Shown here in pieces: positions 28,284 to 36,166 of a stretch of 64,000 nucleotides of DNA. A model generated the notes under the pieces. That model saw nothing but the letters and a program-made list of their open reading frames with translations, was not told the DNA's origin and searched no databases. Made by a program: the position numbers and the translations under genes. How positions within the stretch are numbered: the first letter of the stretch is position 1; every line of letters begins with the position of its first letter. This DNA is from Bacteroidota bacterium (lineage in GTDB: Bacteria; Bacteroidota; Rhodothermia; Rhodothermales; UBA10348). The stretch is taken from contig JAJCYP010000110.1 of assembly GCA_029262855.1 (NCBI GenBank), positions 1 to 64,000 on the forward strand, in the 5' to 3' direction.

Positions 28284-29830
28284 GGCAGAGTGGCACGATC
28301 GCGGTTCTGGCTGCGCTCCTGTTCTTCGGGTGCGGACCCGAGTACGACACGATCATTCGAAACGCAGAGGTCCACGACGGCACCGGGGCACCGTCCATCA
28401 TCGCCGACGTGGCCATACGCGGAGGGCGAATCGCCCGTATTGGAGGGCTGGCTGACGCAACCGCGCGAAACGAAATAGATGCGACGGGGCTGGTGCTCGC
28501 ACCGGGGTTTATCGACGTGCATTCCCACGCCGCAGGGGCGCTCGCAACTCCGGAACTGGCACCGGGAGAGCCGCTGCTCCGTCAGGGCATCACCACCATC
28601 TTTGCGAATCCGGACGGAGGCGGACCCATCGACATGGCCGGTCAGCGTGAGGCTCTCGAAGCAGCCGCGCCCGGCGTCAATGTCGCCCAGTTGGTACCCC
28701 ACGGGTCGGTACGGCGCGAGGTCTTGGGGATGGCGAATCGGCATGCCAGCCCATCCGAGGTCCTGGCGATGGAGGGCCTGGTGCAGGCCGGTATGGATGC
28801 CGGAGCCTTTGGCCTTTCATCCGGGCTGTTCTACACGCCGGGTAGCTTCGCGGACCTGTCCGAAGTGGTGAGCCTGGCCGCGGTCGTGGGCGACCGGGGT
28901 GTATACGCCAGCCACGTCCGGGATGAGTCCGACTACTCCATTGGACTCCTGGCCGCCATCGACGAGGTCATCCAGGTGGCCCGCGGTGCGGGGACTCGCG
29001 GCATCGTCACGCACATCAAGGCACTTGGCCCCCACGTCTGGGGATACTCAGCGCGTGCAATCGCCCAGATCGAGGCCGCGCGCGCGCAGGGCGTGGATGT
29101 CTGGGCCGATCAGTATCCGTACGAGGCCTCCGCCACCAGCCTGACCGCACTGGTTTCGCGGCCACTGCTTGCCGGCGACTCACTTCGCGTTCGACTCGCG
29201 CAGCAGCACGACCTGCTCTACGCGGATATCACCGAAAATCTGGAGCGGCGCGGGGGCCCGGACCGGATCCAGTTTCGGCGATTCGCTCCCGACCCGTCAG
29301 TCGAAGGCGCCACGCTGGCGGAGGTCGCGGAGGTCCGCGCACTGGATCCCGTGGAAACCGCGATGCAGCTCATGGCCGCTGGCGACGCGGGTATCGTTTC
29401 CCACAATATGGCTGCCTCGGATGTCGAGGCCTTCATGGCGCGGCCCTGGGTCATGACGAGTTCGGACGGTGGATTGGTAGCCATGGGCGACGGCGTGCCT
29501 CACCCTCGAAACTATGGCAGTTTTCCGCGCAAGCTTGCGCTCTACGTCCGCGAGCGGGGCATCATCGATCTGCCCTCGGCCATTCGGTCGATGACGGGTC
29601 TGCCGGCCGACGTCATGAACCTGAAAACCCGGGGCTACGTCCGCGAGGGCATGGTGGCCGATCTGGTTCTGTTCGATTCGGCGTCGATTACCGATGCCGC
29701 AACCTACACGCAGCCGCACCAACTCAGCCGAGGTGTCGCCTACGTCTGGGTCAGTGGAGAAGCCGCGATCCAGTCCGGCCAACTGGCGGGAAGGCGATTC
29801 GGCAAGGTACTTCGCCTGGGCATCGACTGA
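28280..29830 (+). CDS. D-aminoacylase-like amidohydrolase, lipoprotein or secreted
   Basis: A 516-residue amidohydrolase-superfamily protein of the N-acyl-D-amino-acid deacylase type. The GTG start at 28280 overlaps the argH stop. A short hydrophobic leader ends at FFGC (Cys18), a plausible though imperfect lipobox, so it probably acts outside the cytoplasm. The metal-binding entry is FIDVHSHAAG, later HIKALGPHVWGYS, and SSDGGLVAMGDGVPHPRN holds the catalytic aspartate region. The end (KTRGYVREGMVADLVLFD) is the typical amidohydrolase composite domain. Its position suggests recovery of acylated amino acids, an inference only. Confidence 0.85.
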   Translation: MRQSGTIAVLAALLFFGCGPEYDTIIRNAEVHDGTGAPSIIADVAIRGGRIARIGGLADATARNEIDATGLVLAPGFIDVHSHAAGALATPELAPGEPLLRQGITTIFANPDGGGPIDMAGQREALEAAAPGVNVAQLVPHGSVRREVLGMANRHASPSEVLAMEGLVQAGMDAGAFGLSSGLFYTPGSFADLSEVVSLAAVVGDRGVYASHVRDESDYSIGLLAAIDEVIQVARGAGTRGIVTHIKALGPHVWGYSARAIAQIEAARAQGVDVWADQYPYEASATSLTALVSRPLLAGDSLRVRLAQQHDLLYADITENLERRGGPDRIQFRRFAPDPSVEGATLAEVAEVRALDPVETAMQLMAAGDAGIVSHNMAASDVEAFMARPWVMTSSDGGLVAMGDGVPHPRNYGSFPRKLALYVRERGIIDLPSAIRSMTGLPADVMNLKTRGYVREGMVADLVLFDSASITDAATYTQPHQLSRGVAYVWVSGEAAIQSGQLAGRRFGKVLRLGID

Positions 29831-29834
29831 GTGC

Positions 29835-29862
29835 TTGCGAATCGTTGCCGGGCGGTTATACT
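29835..29862 (+). promoter_or_regulatory. Candidate sigma70-type promoter
   Basis: TTGCGA (29835-29840) and TATACT (29857-29862) are separated by 16 bp, matching 4/6 and 5/6 consensus positions. It lies just after the stop of the deacylase gene and 23 bp before the 30-residue peptide gene, so it could drive that peptide and possibly the downstream tal gene. Confidence 0.5.
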
Positions 29863-29884
29863 GAACCATTCCATCCGAGATCAC

Positions 29885-29977
29885 ATGAACAAGAAGCTCA
29901 AGAAGCAGGTCCTGATTGCCGCGGCAATCCTCCTTGGATTCGTTGCGATAATGATGGTACTGAGTCAGGTCGGCTAG
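29885..29977 (+). CDS. 30-residue single-helix membrane peptide
   Basis: A short open frame, ATG 29885 to TAG 29977, encoding a peptide with a Lys-rich head (MNKKLKKQ), one hydrophobic helix (about residues 9-26) and a short SQVG tail. The charge layout predicts a membrane peptide with its basic end inside the cell. A good promoter lies just upstream (29835-29862) and a very stable hairpin downstream (30017-30051), which together make it look like a discrete unit. The ribosome site is weak (CCGAGA). No family is recognised; tiny peptides of this kind are common in Bacteroidota and rarely annotated. Confidence 0.55.
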   Translation: MNKKLKKQVLIAAAILLGFVAIMMVLSQVG

Positions 29978-30016
29978 ACCGCGAACCCGGCCAGCATCCA
30001 CACGTTGGAGCGAACA

Positions 30017-30051
30017 GCGCAGGCCGGGGCCCTCAGGGTCCCGGCCTGCGC
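30017..30051 (+). terminator. 12-bp perfect hairpin between the peptide gene and tal
   Basis: GCGCAGGCCGGG (30017-30028) pairs exactly with 30040-30051; the 11-base loop contains CCCT and AGGG, which could extend the fold. No T run follows, so it may be an attenuator or RNA-stability element instead of a true terminator. tal starts 66 bp later. Confidence 0.45.
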
Positions 30052-30116
30052 GCTTCCATGGCCGTGGGCTCCGAGTCCGCCGCCTCCGCACCAGCAGTAC
30101 CACCCGCCGCTCTCCG

Positions 30117-30794
30117 ATGAAGTTTTTTATTGATACCGCCGACCTCGACGAAATCCGCGAAGCCCAGGCCATGGGCGTGCTCGACGGCGTCACCACGAAT
30201 CCTTCGCTGATGAGGAAGGTCGGTGGCGTGAATTTCCACGACCACATCGTCAGGATCTGTGAACTCGTCGATGGCGATGTCTCGGCGGAGGTTACTGCCG
30301 TCGACTATGCTGGGATCATGCGTGAGGGCCGTGAATTGGCGCGCCTGCACGACCAGGTCGTCGTGAAAGTGCCGCTCATTGCCGAAGGCATCAAGGCCAT
30401 CCGCTCCTTCACGGATGAGGGCATCAAGACCAACTGCACGCTCTGCTTCAGCGCCACTCAGGCACTCGTGGCAGCGAAGGCCGGGGCCACGTATATCAGC
30501 CCCTTCATTGGCCGTCTGGATGACATCTCGACCTCAGGCATGGACCTGATCGAGCAGATCGTCCATATCTACGCCAACTACGGATTCGAGACCGAAGTCC
30601 TGGCGGCTTCGATTCGTCACCCGATGCACGTGGTGGACGCGGCGCTTGCCGGCGCAGACGTTGCCACGATTCCGTTCAGCGTCATCGGCAAGCTGTTGAA
30701 GCATCCGCTGACGGACAGCGGTCTTGAGCGCTTTCTTGACGACTGGAAGCAGTTTGAGGCCGAGAGCACGGTAGTCTCGAACGGCGCCACTTGA
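30117..30794 (+). CDS. tal: Transaldolase (small, FSA/TalC-type fold)
   Basis: Moves the dihydroxyacetone unit between sugar phosphates in the pentose phosphate pathway. The 225-residue protein has the short single-domain form [16 protein letters not shown], the GVTTNPSL motif, and the Schiff-base lysine in VVVKVPL (Lys84). The SAEV segment has glutamate at position 58; fructose-6-phosphate aldolases have glutamine there, so transaldolase is the better call. Its TGA shares two bases with the ATG of the next gene, indicating cotranscription. A Shine-Dalgarno is not obvious (CTCTCCG before the ATG). Confidence 0.9.
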   Translation: MKFFIDTADLDEIREAQAMGVLDGVTTNPSLMRKVGGVNFHDHIVRICELVDGDVSAEVTAVDYAGIMREGRELARLHDQVVVKVPLIAEGIKAIRSFTDEGIKTNCTLCFSATQALVAAKAGATYISPFIGRLDDISTSGMDLIEQIVHIYANYGFETEVLAASIRHPMHVVDAALAGADVATIPFSVIGKLLKHPLTDSGLERFLDDWKQFEAESTVVSNGAT

Positions 30795-32218
30795 TGGCAG
30801 CACGCACGGACGGCTTCGAAGAGCCGTATCTGGTATGTCTCGGCTCGACGGACGAAATCGGTGCCAGCTGCCACTACCTGCAGATTGACGGCACGGGCAT
30901 CATGCTTGATGCCGGGGCTGACCCTGAGGAAGACGGACTCGATTCGGTCCCCGATCTGGATTTCGTCCAGGATCGCACAGACACCTGGGTGGATCACGTC
31001 CTGATTACCCACGCCCATCAGGACCACCTCGGATCCCTGCCGGTGGTGATTCAGAATTTCCCGCACGTGATGGTTCACATGACGCGTGCCACCAGGGACC
31101 TGGCCGGCGTCCTGCTTCCTTCCTCCGCCCGCCTGCAGGCCCGGAAATTGCAGGAAGGCTCCACGACCACCGAGCCCCTGTTCGGAGCCGAGGAGTTGGA
31201 TGCCTACGAATATCTGTACCTGGGACACCACCTGGAAATCCCGTTCGATCTGACCGGTGTCCGCGGGCACACGCGGGTTGAGGGAAGGCTGTGGGACGCG
31301 GGACACGTGCTGGGCGCGGCCGGCGTCGAGATCGAAATCGAGGATGGGGACGATGTCCATCGCATCTTCTATACCAGCGACACCTCACTCACGGCCCAGG
31401 CGATTCTGCCCGGCGGGTCCTACCCCGAGGGTCCCATCGACACGATGATCCTCGAGTCAACGCTGGGCGCCGATCCCGAAGCGGAGACCTACACGCGGAA
31501 GTCGGAGGAGCGCCGGTTTGGCGAGGCGCTGAAAGAGACGCTGGAGCGTGGTGGAACGGCGCTTGTCCCGGTCTTTGCGCTCGGCCGCAGTCAGGAAGTC
31601 CTTGCGATGATCGATCGGTTTAAGAACCGGGGCATCATCGAGGATGACATCCCCGTCTACTCGGCGGGAATGATGCGCGCCATCTCGGATGTCTATGACA
31701 AGACCCGGTTCACCACGCCGCGCATGAACCAGGACTTCGAGGTCTATGGGGTGGATCAGAAACGCCTGCCGCGCGGCCATAATGGGCTCAAGAACGCCCT
31801 CGAGGCGCCGGGTATTCTGGTGGTGGGCAGTGGGATGATGTTTGAGCGCACCATCTCCAACAAGCTTGCACAGGAGATGATTGGAGACGAAAAAAACGCT
31901 GTCCTTTTGGTGGGCTATGCCCGAGAGGATTCGCCGGCGGGCCGATTGCTCGTAGCGGAGAACGATGAGGTTGTGCTTGATGAGGCCCGCGGCATGCAGG
32001 ATCTCCGCTGTCAGGTGGAGCGCTTCAGATTCAGCGGCCATAGTCACCGGCGGGATCTCCTCGATCTGGTCGAGCGACTTCAGCCTCGCCGAATCATTTT
32101 GGTTCACGGAGACTCCGAAGCCAGGGAATGGATGGCAGACAACATCAAGTTCTTCAATCCAGACGCCGAGATCGTCGTCCCCGTGCGGGGAGAACCCGTG
32201 AGATTGCTGCCGGAATAG
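30794..32218 (+). CDS. MBL-fold, beta-CASP-type RNA-processing exonuclease family protein
   Basis: A 474-residue metallo-beta-lactamase-fold protein of the CPSF/beta-CASP type. Metal motif 2 is THAHQDHLG (His73, His75, Asp77, His78), motif 3/4 lie near LWDAGHVLGAAG and YTSDTS, and the beta-CASP region includes LVPVFALGRSQEVLAMI. The end has SGHSHRRDLLDLVERLQPR and LVHGD, matching beta-CASP motifs B and C. ATG 30794 overlaps the tal stop (TGATG); the in-frame TTG one codon earlier is the alternative. Family members process RNA, but the exact substrate is unknown. Confidence 0.85.
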   Translation: MAARTDGFEEPYLVCLGSTDEIGASCHYLQIDGTGIMLDAGADPEEDGLDSVPDLDFVQDRTDTWVDHVLITHAHQDHLGSLPVVIQNFPHVMVHMTRATRDLAGVLLPSSARLQARKLQEGSTTTEPLFGAEELDAYEYLYLGHHLEIPFDLTGVRGHTRVEGRLWDAGHVLGAAGVEIEIEDGDDVHRIFYTSDTSLTAQAILPGGSYPEGPIDTMILESTLGADPEAETYTRKSEERRFGEALKETLERGGTALVPVFALGRSQEVLAMIDRFKNRGIIEDDIPVYSAGMMRAISDVYDKTRFTTPRMNQDFEVYGVDQKRLPRGHNGLKNALEAPGILVVGSGMMFERTISNKLAQEMIGDEKNAVLLVGYAREDSPAGRLLVAENDEVVLDEARGMQDLRCQVERFRFSGHSHRRDLLDLVERLQPRRIILVHGDSEAREWMADNIKFFNPDAEIVVPVRGEPVRLLPE

Positions 32219-32264
32219 TCCGGCCCCGGTTGCGCGGCGTTTGGCCCCGACCCATCTTCCCGGC

Positions 32265-35114
32265 ATGCCAGCAAACGAGCGGTTACGCCAACTACAGGAC
32301 GAACTGTCCGGCCGGATCCAGGGGGAGCTTCGCCTGGATGCCCTGAGCCGCGCCCTCTACGCCACGGATGCCTCCATGTACGAGGTGATCCCGAAGGGTG
32401 TACTGATTCCTGGGTCGCTGGATGACGTGGAAGCCGCAGTCACCGCGGCATCCGCTCTGCAGATTCCTGTCATGCCCCGCGGAGGCGGCTCCTCACTGGC
32501 CGGACAAACGGTCAATGATGCCCTGGTGATTGACTTCACCCCGCACCTGCACCGGCTGGTTGAGTTCTTCGAAGAGGGAAGAGTCTGTGTCGAGCCGGGC
32601 GTCACGCTGGCCGTCCTCAACCGATACCTGGCTCCAAAGGGATGGATGGTCGGTCCCGATCCCGCGAGTGGTTCCCGCGCGACCATCGGCGGAATGATGG
32701 CCAACAACTCCACCGGCACACACTCCATTCTCTACGGCAACATGATCCGGCACGTGCACGCCGCACGGACGGTGCTTTCCAACGGCAGCATCGCCACGTT
32801 CTCGGACGTCGATCGAGCGGGCTGGGAGGAGCGCGCTCGCCGCAGTGGCCTTGAGGGCCGCCTCTACGCCGAGTTGGGGAAACTGGCGGAGGATGGACAA
32901 CGAGCCATCCGCGAGGACATGCCGTCCCACTGGCGCAGATGCAACGGATACCGCCTTGAGGAGCTGCTTCCGGAAGCAAGAAATATCGCGCGGCTGCTCT
33001 GCGGGAGTGAGGGCACGCTCGCCATCGCGACCGAGATCACCCTCGACCTTGTCAGAAAGCCCGCCTTTACCTCGCTCGGCGCCGTCCACTTCCGCACCAG
33101 ACGGGAAGCGCTGGAGGCTACCACGGAGATTCTGGAGACGAGCCCCTCAGCCGTCGAACTCCTGGATGGCGCGGCCATCGAGCGCTGCCAGTCCATGCCG
33201 GAATTCGCCCGGCGATTGAACTTCATTGAGGGAACGCCGGGAGCAGTCCTGATGACCGAGTACTTCGGCGATTCGCTCTCCGAGGTGCGCGACGGACTGG
33301 ATCGTCTTGAGCGTCGTCTGCCCGGTGTGCGGGTGATCCGTCTGGAAGAACCGGCCGATATCGCGACCGCCTGGTCGGTACGTAAGGAGGCACTCGGACT
33401 CATCATGGGGGTGAAAGGTGACCACAAGCCTGTCGCGTTCATCGAGGACGCCGCCGTGCCGGTCGAGCACCTGGCCGACTACATCGACCAGCTGGAGGCA
33501 CTGCTGGCCGAGACCCGGACGCCGGCGGTGATGTACGCACACGCCTCGGCAGGATGTCTGCATGTTCGGCCGTTCATGAATACCAAGGACCCCGCGGACG
33601 TGACGAAGATGCGCGATATCGCGCAGGGCTCAGCCGTTCTGGTGAAGGGCTACGGAGGCTGGGTTTCTTCCGAGCACGGAGACGGCCTGGTGCGCAGCTG
33701 GCTGAACCCGGAGGTTCTCGGCGCCGAACTCTATCAGCTCTGTCGGCAGGCCAAGTCCATCTTCGATCCGGAGGGCCTCCTCAATCCGCGCCGTGTGGTG
33801 GATGCCCCGCCGATGACGCAGCATCTCAGGCTCGGCCCGGAGTACCAACCGCTTCCCGTGGCCACCACGATGGTGTTCGAGGAAGAGGGGAGCTTCGCCG
33901 GTGCGGTGGAGCAGTGCAACGGAAACGGCGCCTGTCGAAAACTCGGAGAGGGCACCATGTGTCCGAGCTTCATGGCGACTCGCGAGGAAGTCGACTCGAC
34001 CCGGGGTCGCGCCAACGTGCTGCGCATGGCCATGACCGGCCGGGTGGACGGGCTGGGCGACAGCGAAGTCTACAAGGCTCTGGAACTCTGTCTCCAATGC
34101 AAGGCCTGCAAGCGGGAGTGTCCGAGCGCGGTCGACATGTCCAAGATGAAGACCGAGTGGCTTGACGGGTACTGGCAACGAAACGGTGCCCCGGCCAGGG
34201 TCAAGGCGATGGCGAATCTGCCTCGGTACGCCAGGATGCTCTGCGGGCCGATGGGCCCCGTGGTTTCCCGAATGGCAGAGTCGAAACTCGGAGAGGTGAT
34301 GGTCCGCCTCCTGGGTCTGGATCCATCCCGACCTGCGCCCGTGTTTGCCCGCCACGCCTTCGCCCGAACAGGCGGCTCAGCGGCTGCCATCGGGGACCCC
34401 GCCAGTACGGTGGCACTCTTCGTTGATACGTTCAGCAACTTCCAGCACCCCGAGGTGCCCGGCGCGGCTACTCGCGTCCTGGAGGCCGCCGGCTACAACG
34501 TGATTCCCGTGGGCGATGTCTGTTGTGGGCGCACCTACCTCTCGAAGGGGTTCGTCACCCAGGCCCAACGCCGGGCGCTTGGGTCGGTACAGCGGCTGTT
34601 TCCATTTGCCGATGCCGGCGTGCCGATCGTCGGCCTCGAGCCCAGCTGCATTCTCACGTTTGCCGACGAATTTCCGGCCCTGCTTCCCGGCGATCCAAGA
34701 ACTTTGACGGTAGCCAAGGCAGCCGTTGAGTTTGAGACCTTCGTCAGGGCAAATCGACAGCGATTCGAGAGCCTGTCCTGGTCAGACGAGCCGGGAGACG
34801 TACTGGTGCACGGGCACTGCCACCAGAAGGCCTGCGGCAGCTTCGAGGGCATCGAGGCCTGTTACGAGGTGACGGGCGGTGCCGCGAAGAGCATCGACGC
34901 CGGGTGCTGCGGAATGGCCGGCTCCTTCGGCTACGAGCACGGCGAGGTCTCCCGGACCATTGGAGAGGATCGCCTGGCGCCGGCGGTCCGGGCAGCAGCC
35001 CCCGGGACTGTGATTGCGGCCGCCGGAACGAGCTGCCGCGCCCAGATTGCGGATCTCACCGGACGTCAGGCCCTGCACCCTGCTCAGGTTCTGAGCAACG
35101 CACTCAGGGACTGA
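32265..35114 (+). CDS. FAD-linked oxidase fused to Fe-S (CCG-domain) reductase, D-lactate/glycolate dehydrogenase-like
   Basis: A 949-residue fusion. Residues ~40-480 are a PCMH-type FAD oxidase (PRGGGSSLAGQTVND, ATIGGMMANNSTGTHS, and the C-terminal LNPRRV). Then come two 4Fe-4S motifs: CNGNGACRKLGEGTMCPSFM and CLQCKACKRECPSAVDMSK. Two CCG domains follow (DVCCGRTYLS and DAGCCGMAGSFG). This is the layout of respiratory D-lactate, glycolate or 2-hydroxyglutarate dehydrogenases that feed the quinone pool. I place the start at ATG 32265, not the upstream TTG 32241. The stop is four bases from the convergent gene's stop. Confidence 0.88.
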   Translation: MPANERLRQLQDELSGRIQGELRLDALSRALYATDASMYEVIPKGVLIPGSLDDVEAAVTAASALQIPVMPRGGGSSLAGQTVNDALVIDFTPHLHRLVEFFEEGRVCVEPGVTLAVLNRYLAPKGWMVGPDPASGSRATIGGMMANNSTGTHSILYGNMIRHVHAARTVLSNGSIATFSDVDRAGWEERARRSGLEGRLYAELGKLAEDGQRAIREDMPSHWRRCNGYRLEELLPEARNIARLLCGSEGTLAIATEITLDLVRKPAFTSLGAVHFRTRREALEATTEILETSPSAVELLDGAAIERCQSMPEFARRLNFIEGTPGAVLMTEYFGDSLSEVRDGLDRLERRLPGVRVIRLEEPADIATAWSVRKEALGLIMGVKGDHKPVAFIEDAAVPVEHLADYIDQLEALLAETRTPAVMYAHASAGCLHVRPFMNTKDPADVTKMRDIAQGSAVLVKGYGGWVSSEHGDGLVRSWLNPEVLGAELYQLCRQAKSIFDPEGLLNPRRVVDAPPMTQHLRLGPEYQPLPVATTMVFEEEGSFAGAVEQCNGNGACRKLGEGTMCPSFMATREEVDSTRGRANVLRMAMTGRVDGLGDSEVYKALELCLQCKACKRECPSAVDMSKMKTEWLDGYWQRNGAPARVKAMANLPRYARMLCGPMGPVVSRMAESKLGEVMVRLLGLDPSRPAPVFARHAFARTGGSAAAIGDPASTVALFVDTFSNFQHPEVPGAATRVLEAAGYNVIPVGDVCCGRTYLSKGFVTQAQRRALGSVQRLFPFADAGVPIVGLEPSCILTFADEFPALLPGDPRTLTVAKAAVEFETFVRANRQRFESLSWSDEPGDVLVHGHCHQKACGSFEGIEACYEVTGGAAKSIDAGCCGMAGSFGYEHGEVSRTIGEDRLAPAVRAAAPGTVIAAAGTSCRAQIADLTGRQALHPAQVLSNALRD

Positions 35115-35118
35115 GTCC

Positions 35119-36144
35119 CTAACGCATCTGCATGTTCACGAGCGGTAGCAGCCGCAGTCCGCGGCGATTGGAGCCGGCGTAGTTCAGAAGACCCAGCTGT
35201 ACGCCCCGGAGGTCGCGGGCAATGTTGATGATGCCGATGGTCAGGCCGTGCTGCCTGCCGCGGATTCTGTTGACTGCAGAAACCGAGAGGCCGTTCATAT
35301 AGCCGTTCTCGGTGACCGAGAAGTACGCGGGGGCAATGACGACTCCCGAAACGTCCTCGCCTCCCGCCGTCAGGCCTGCAAGCACGATGGCACGAATCAC
35401 CGGGGCACCCACGGCGATTCCTCCGATGGCCAGGCCTCTCAGTTCACCTCCTGAGCCCGCCGCCACGCCGCCTACCAGAATGCCAGATGCGTTGCCTCCC
35501 GCACCGACCGCCACACCGGCCACGTGAATCCCGGTGAGATCCCCGCCGGCCCCGGCCGCGATTCCGGATGCGCTGATCCCGCGAAAGTTACCGCCGGCTC
35601 CAGCCCCGATTCCGGACAAGACCAGACCCTGGACGTTGCCGCCGGCTCCCGCTCCAATGCCCCCTATCATCACACCAGTCGCTGAACCGCCGGCGCCAGC
35701 TCCGATCCCGCCAATCATGATCCCGCGCGTGCTGCCGCCCGCTCCCGCTCCAATGCCGCCTATCATCACCCCTGTGGCCGACCCACCGGCCCCCGCTCCG
35801 ATCCCGCCGAATGCGATCCCACGTAGGGATTCCTCAGCGCCGACACCAAAAAGCGCCATCGATACGCCGTGGAGATTCTTTCCACCGGTCATCGGAAGGC
35901 CAATGGCGACGCCGCGGACCTCGGCCCGAGCCGGGTTGGATGGTGTCCAGATCGTCACGTTCACGCCCTTCATCGACCTGAGTCGGCGGTCTCGAAAATT
36001 CAGACGAAGTCCGACGTGCTCGCGGGAATCGCCAATCGACAGCCCGTATCCGCGGACTGGAAGGTCGAGGGACTGGGCAGCGGCATCAACCGGCGCAGCA
36101 ACGATAAGGACAAGGAGCAGTACGGTCAGAGTTCGGAAGAGCAT
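35119..36144 (-). CDS. Secreted glycine-rich 16-residue-repeat protein
   Basis: A 341-residue protein with a signal peptide (MLFRTLTVLLLVLIVAAP to about Ala23); I use ATG 36144 because it starts the signal peptide, not the longer frame to 36210. Residues 30-105 form a non-repeated domain. Residues 109-252 are nine uninterrupted 16-residue units of the pattern GxxxGGIGAGAGGSxx, with the anchor Gly at 109, 125, 141 and so on to 237. The C-terminus (NGLSVSAVN, then HGLTIGIIN, then GVQLGLLNYAG) is a second repeat family resembling the LA_2272-type surface repeats of Leptospira. It is probably an exported beta-solenoid. Function unknown. Confidence 0.75.
   Translation of the reverse strand: MLFRTLTVLLLVLIVAAPVDAAAQSLDLPVRGYGLSIGDSREHVGLRLNFRDRRLRSMKGVNVTIWTPSNPARAEVRGVAIGLPMTGGKNLHGVSMALFGVGAEESLRGIAFGGIGAGAGGSATGVMIGGIGAGAGGSTRGIMIGGIGAGAGGSATGVMIGGIGAGAGGNVQGLVLSGIGAGAGGNFRGISASGIAAGAGGDLTGIHVAGVAVGAGGNASGILVGGVAAGSGGELRGLAIGGIAVGAPVIRAIVLAGLTAGGEDVSGVVIAPAYFSVTENGYMNGLSVSAVNRIRGRQHGLTIGIINIARDLRGVQLGLLNYAGSNRRGLRLLPLVNMQMR
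35389..35820 (-). repeat. Nine tandem 48-bp coding units (16-residue repeat)
   Basis: 432 bp without insertions or deletions encode residues 109-252 of the secreted protein. Units 1-5 are almost identical in protein (GGIGAGAGGS core) but differ at many silent positions; units 6-9 drift (GIAAGAGGD, GVAVGAGGN, GVAAGSGGE, GIAVGAP). The exact phase preservation suggests selection on the repeat length. Confidence 0.85.
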
Positions 36145-36166
36145 GAGGCTACGGAAGAGTTGACCC

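Noticed and set aside
35534..36163. 209-codon plus-strand frame rich in Pro-Ala-Pro opposite the repeat protein
   Set aside because: It is the complement of the glycine-rich repeats; the signal peptide, stop position and neighbouring genes support the minus-strand gene only.
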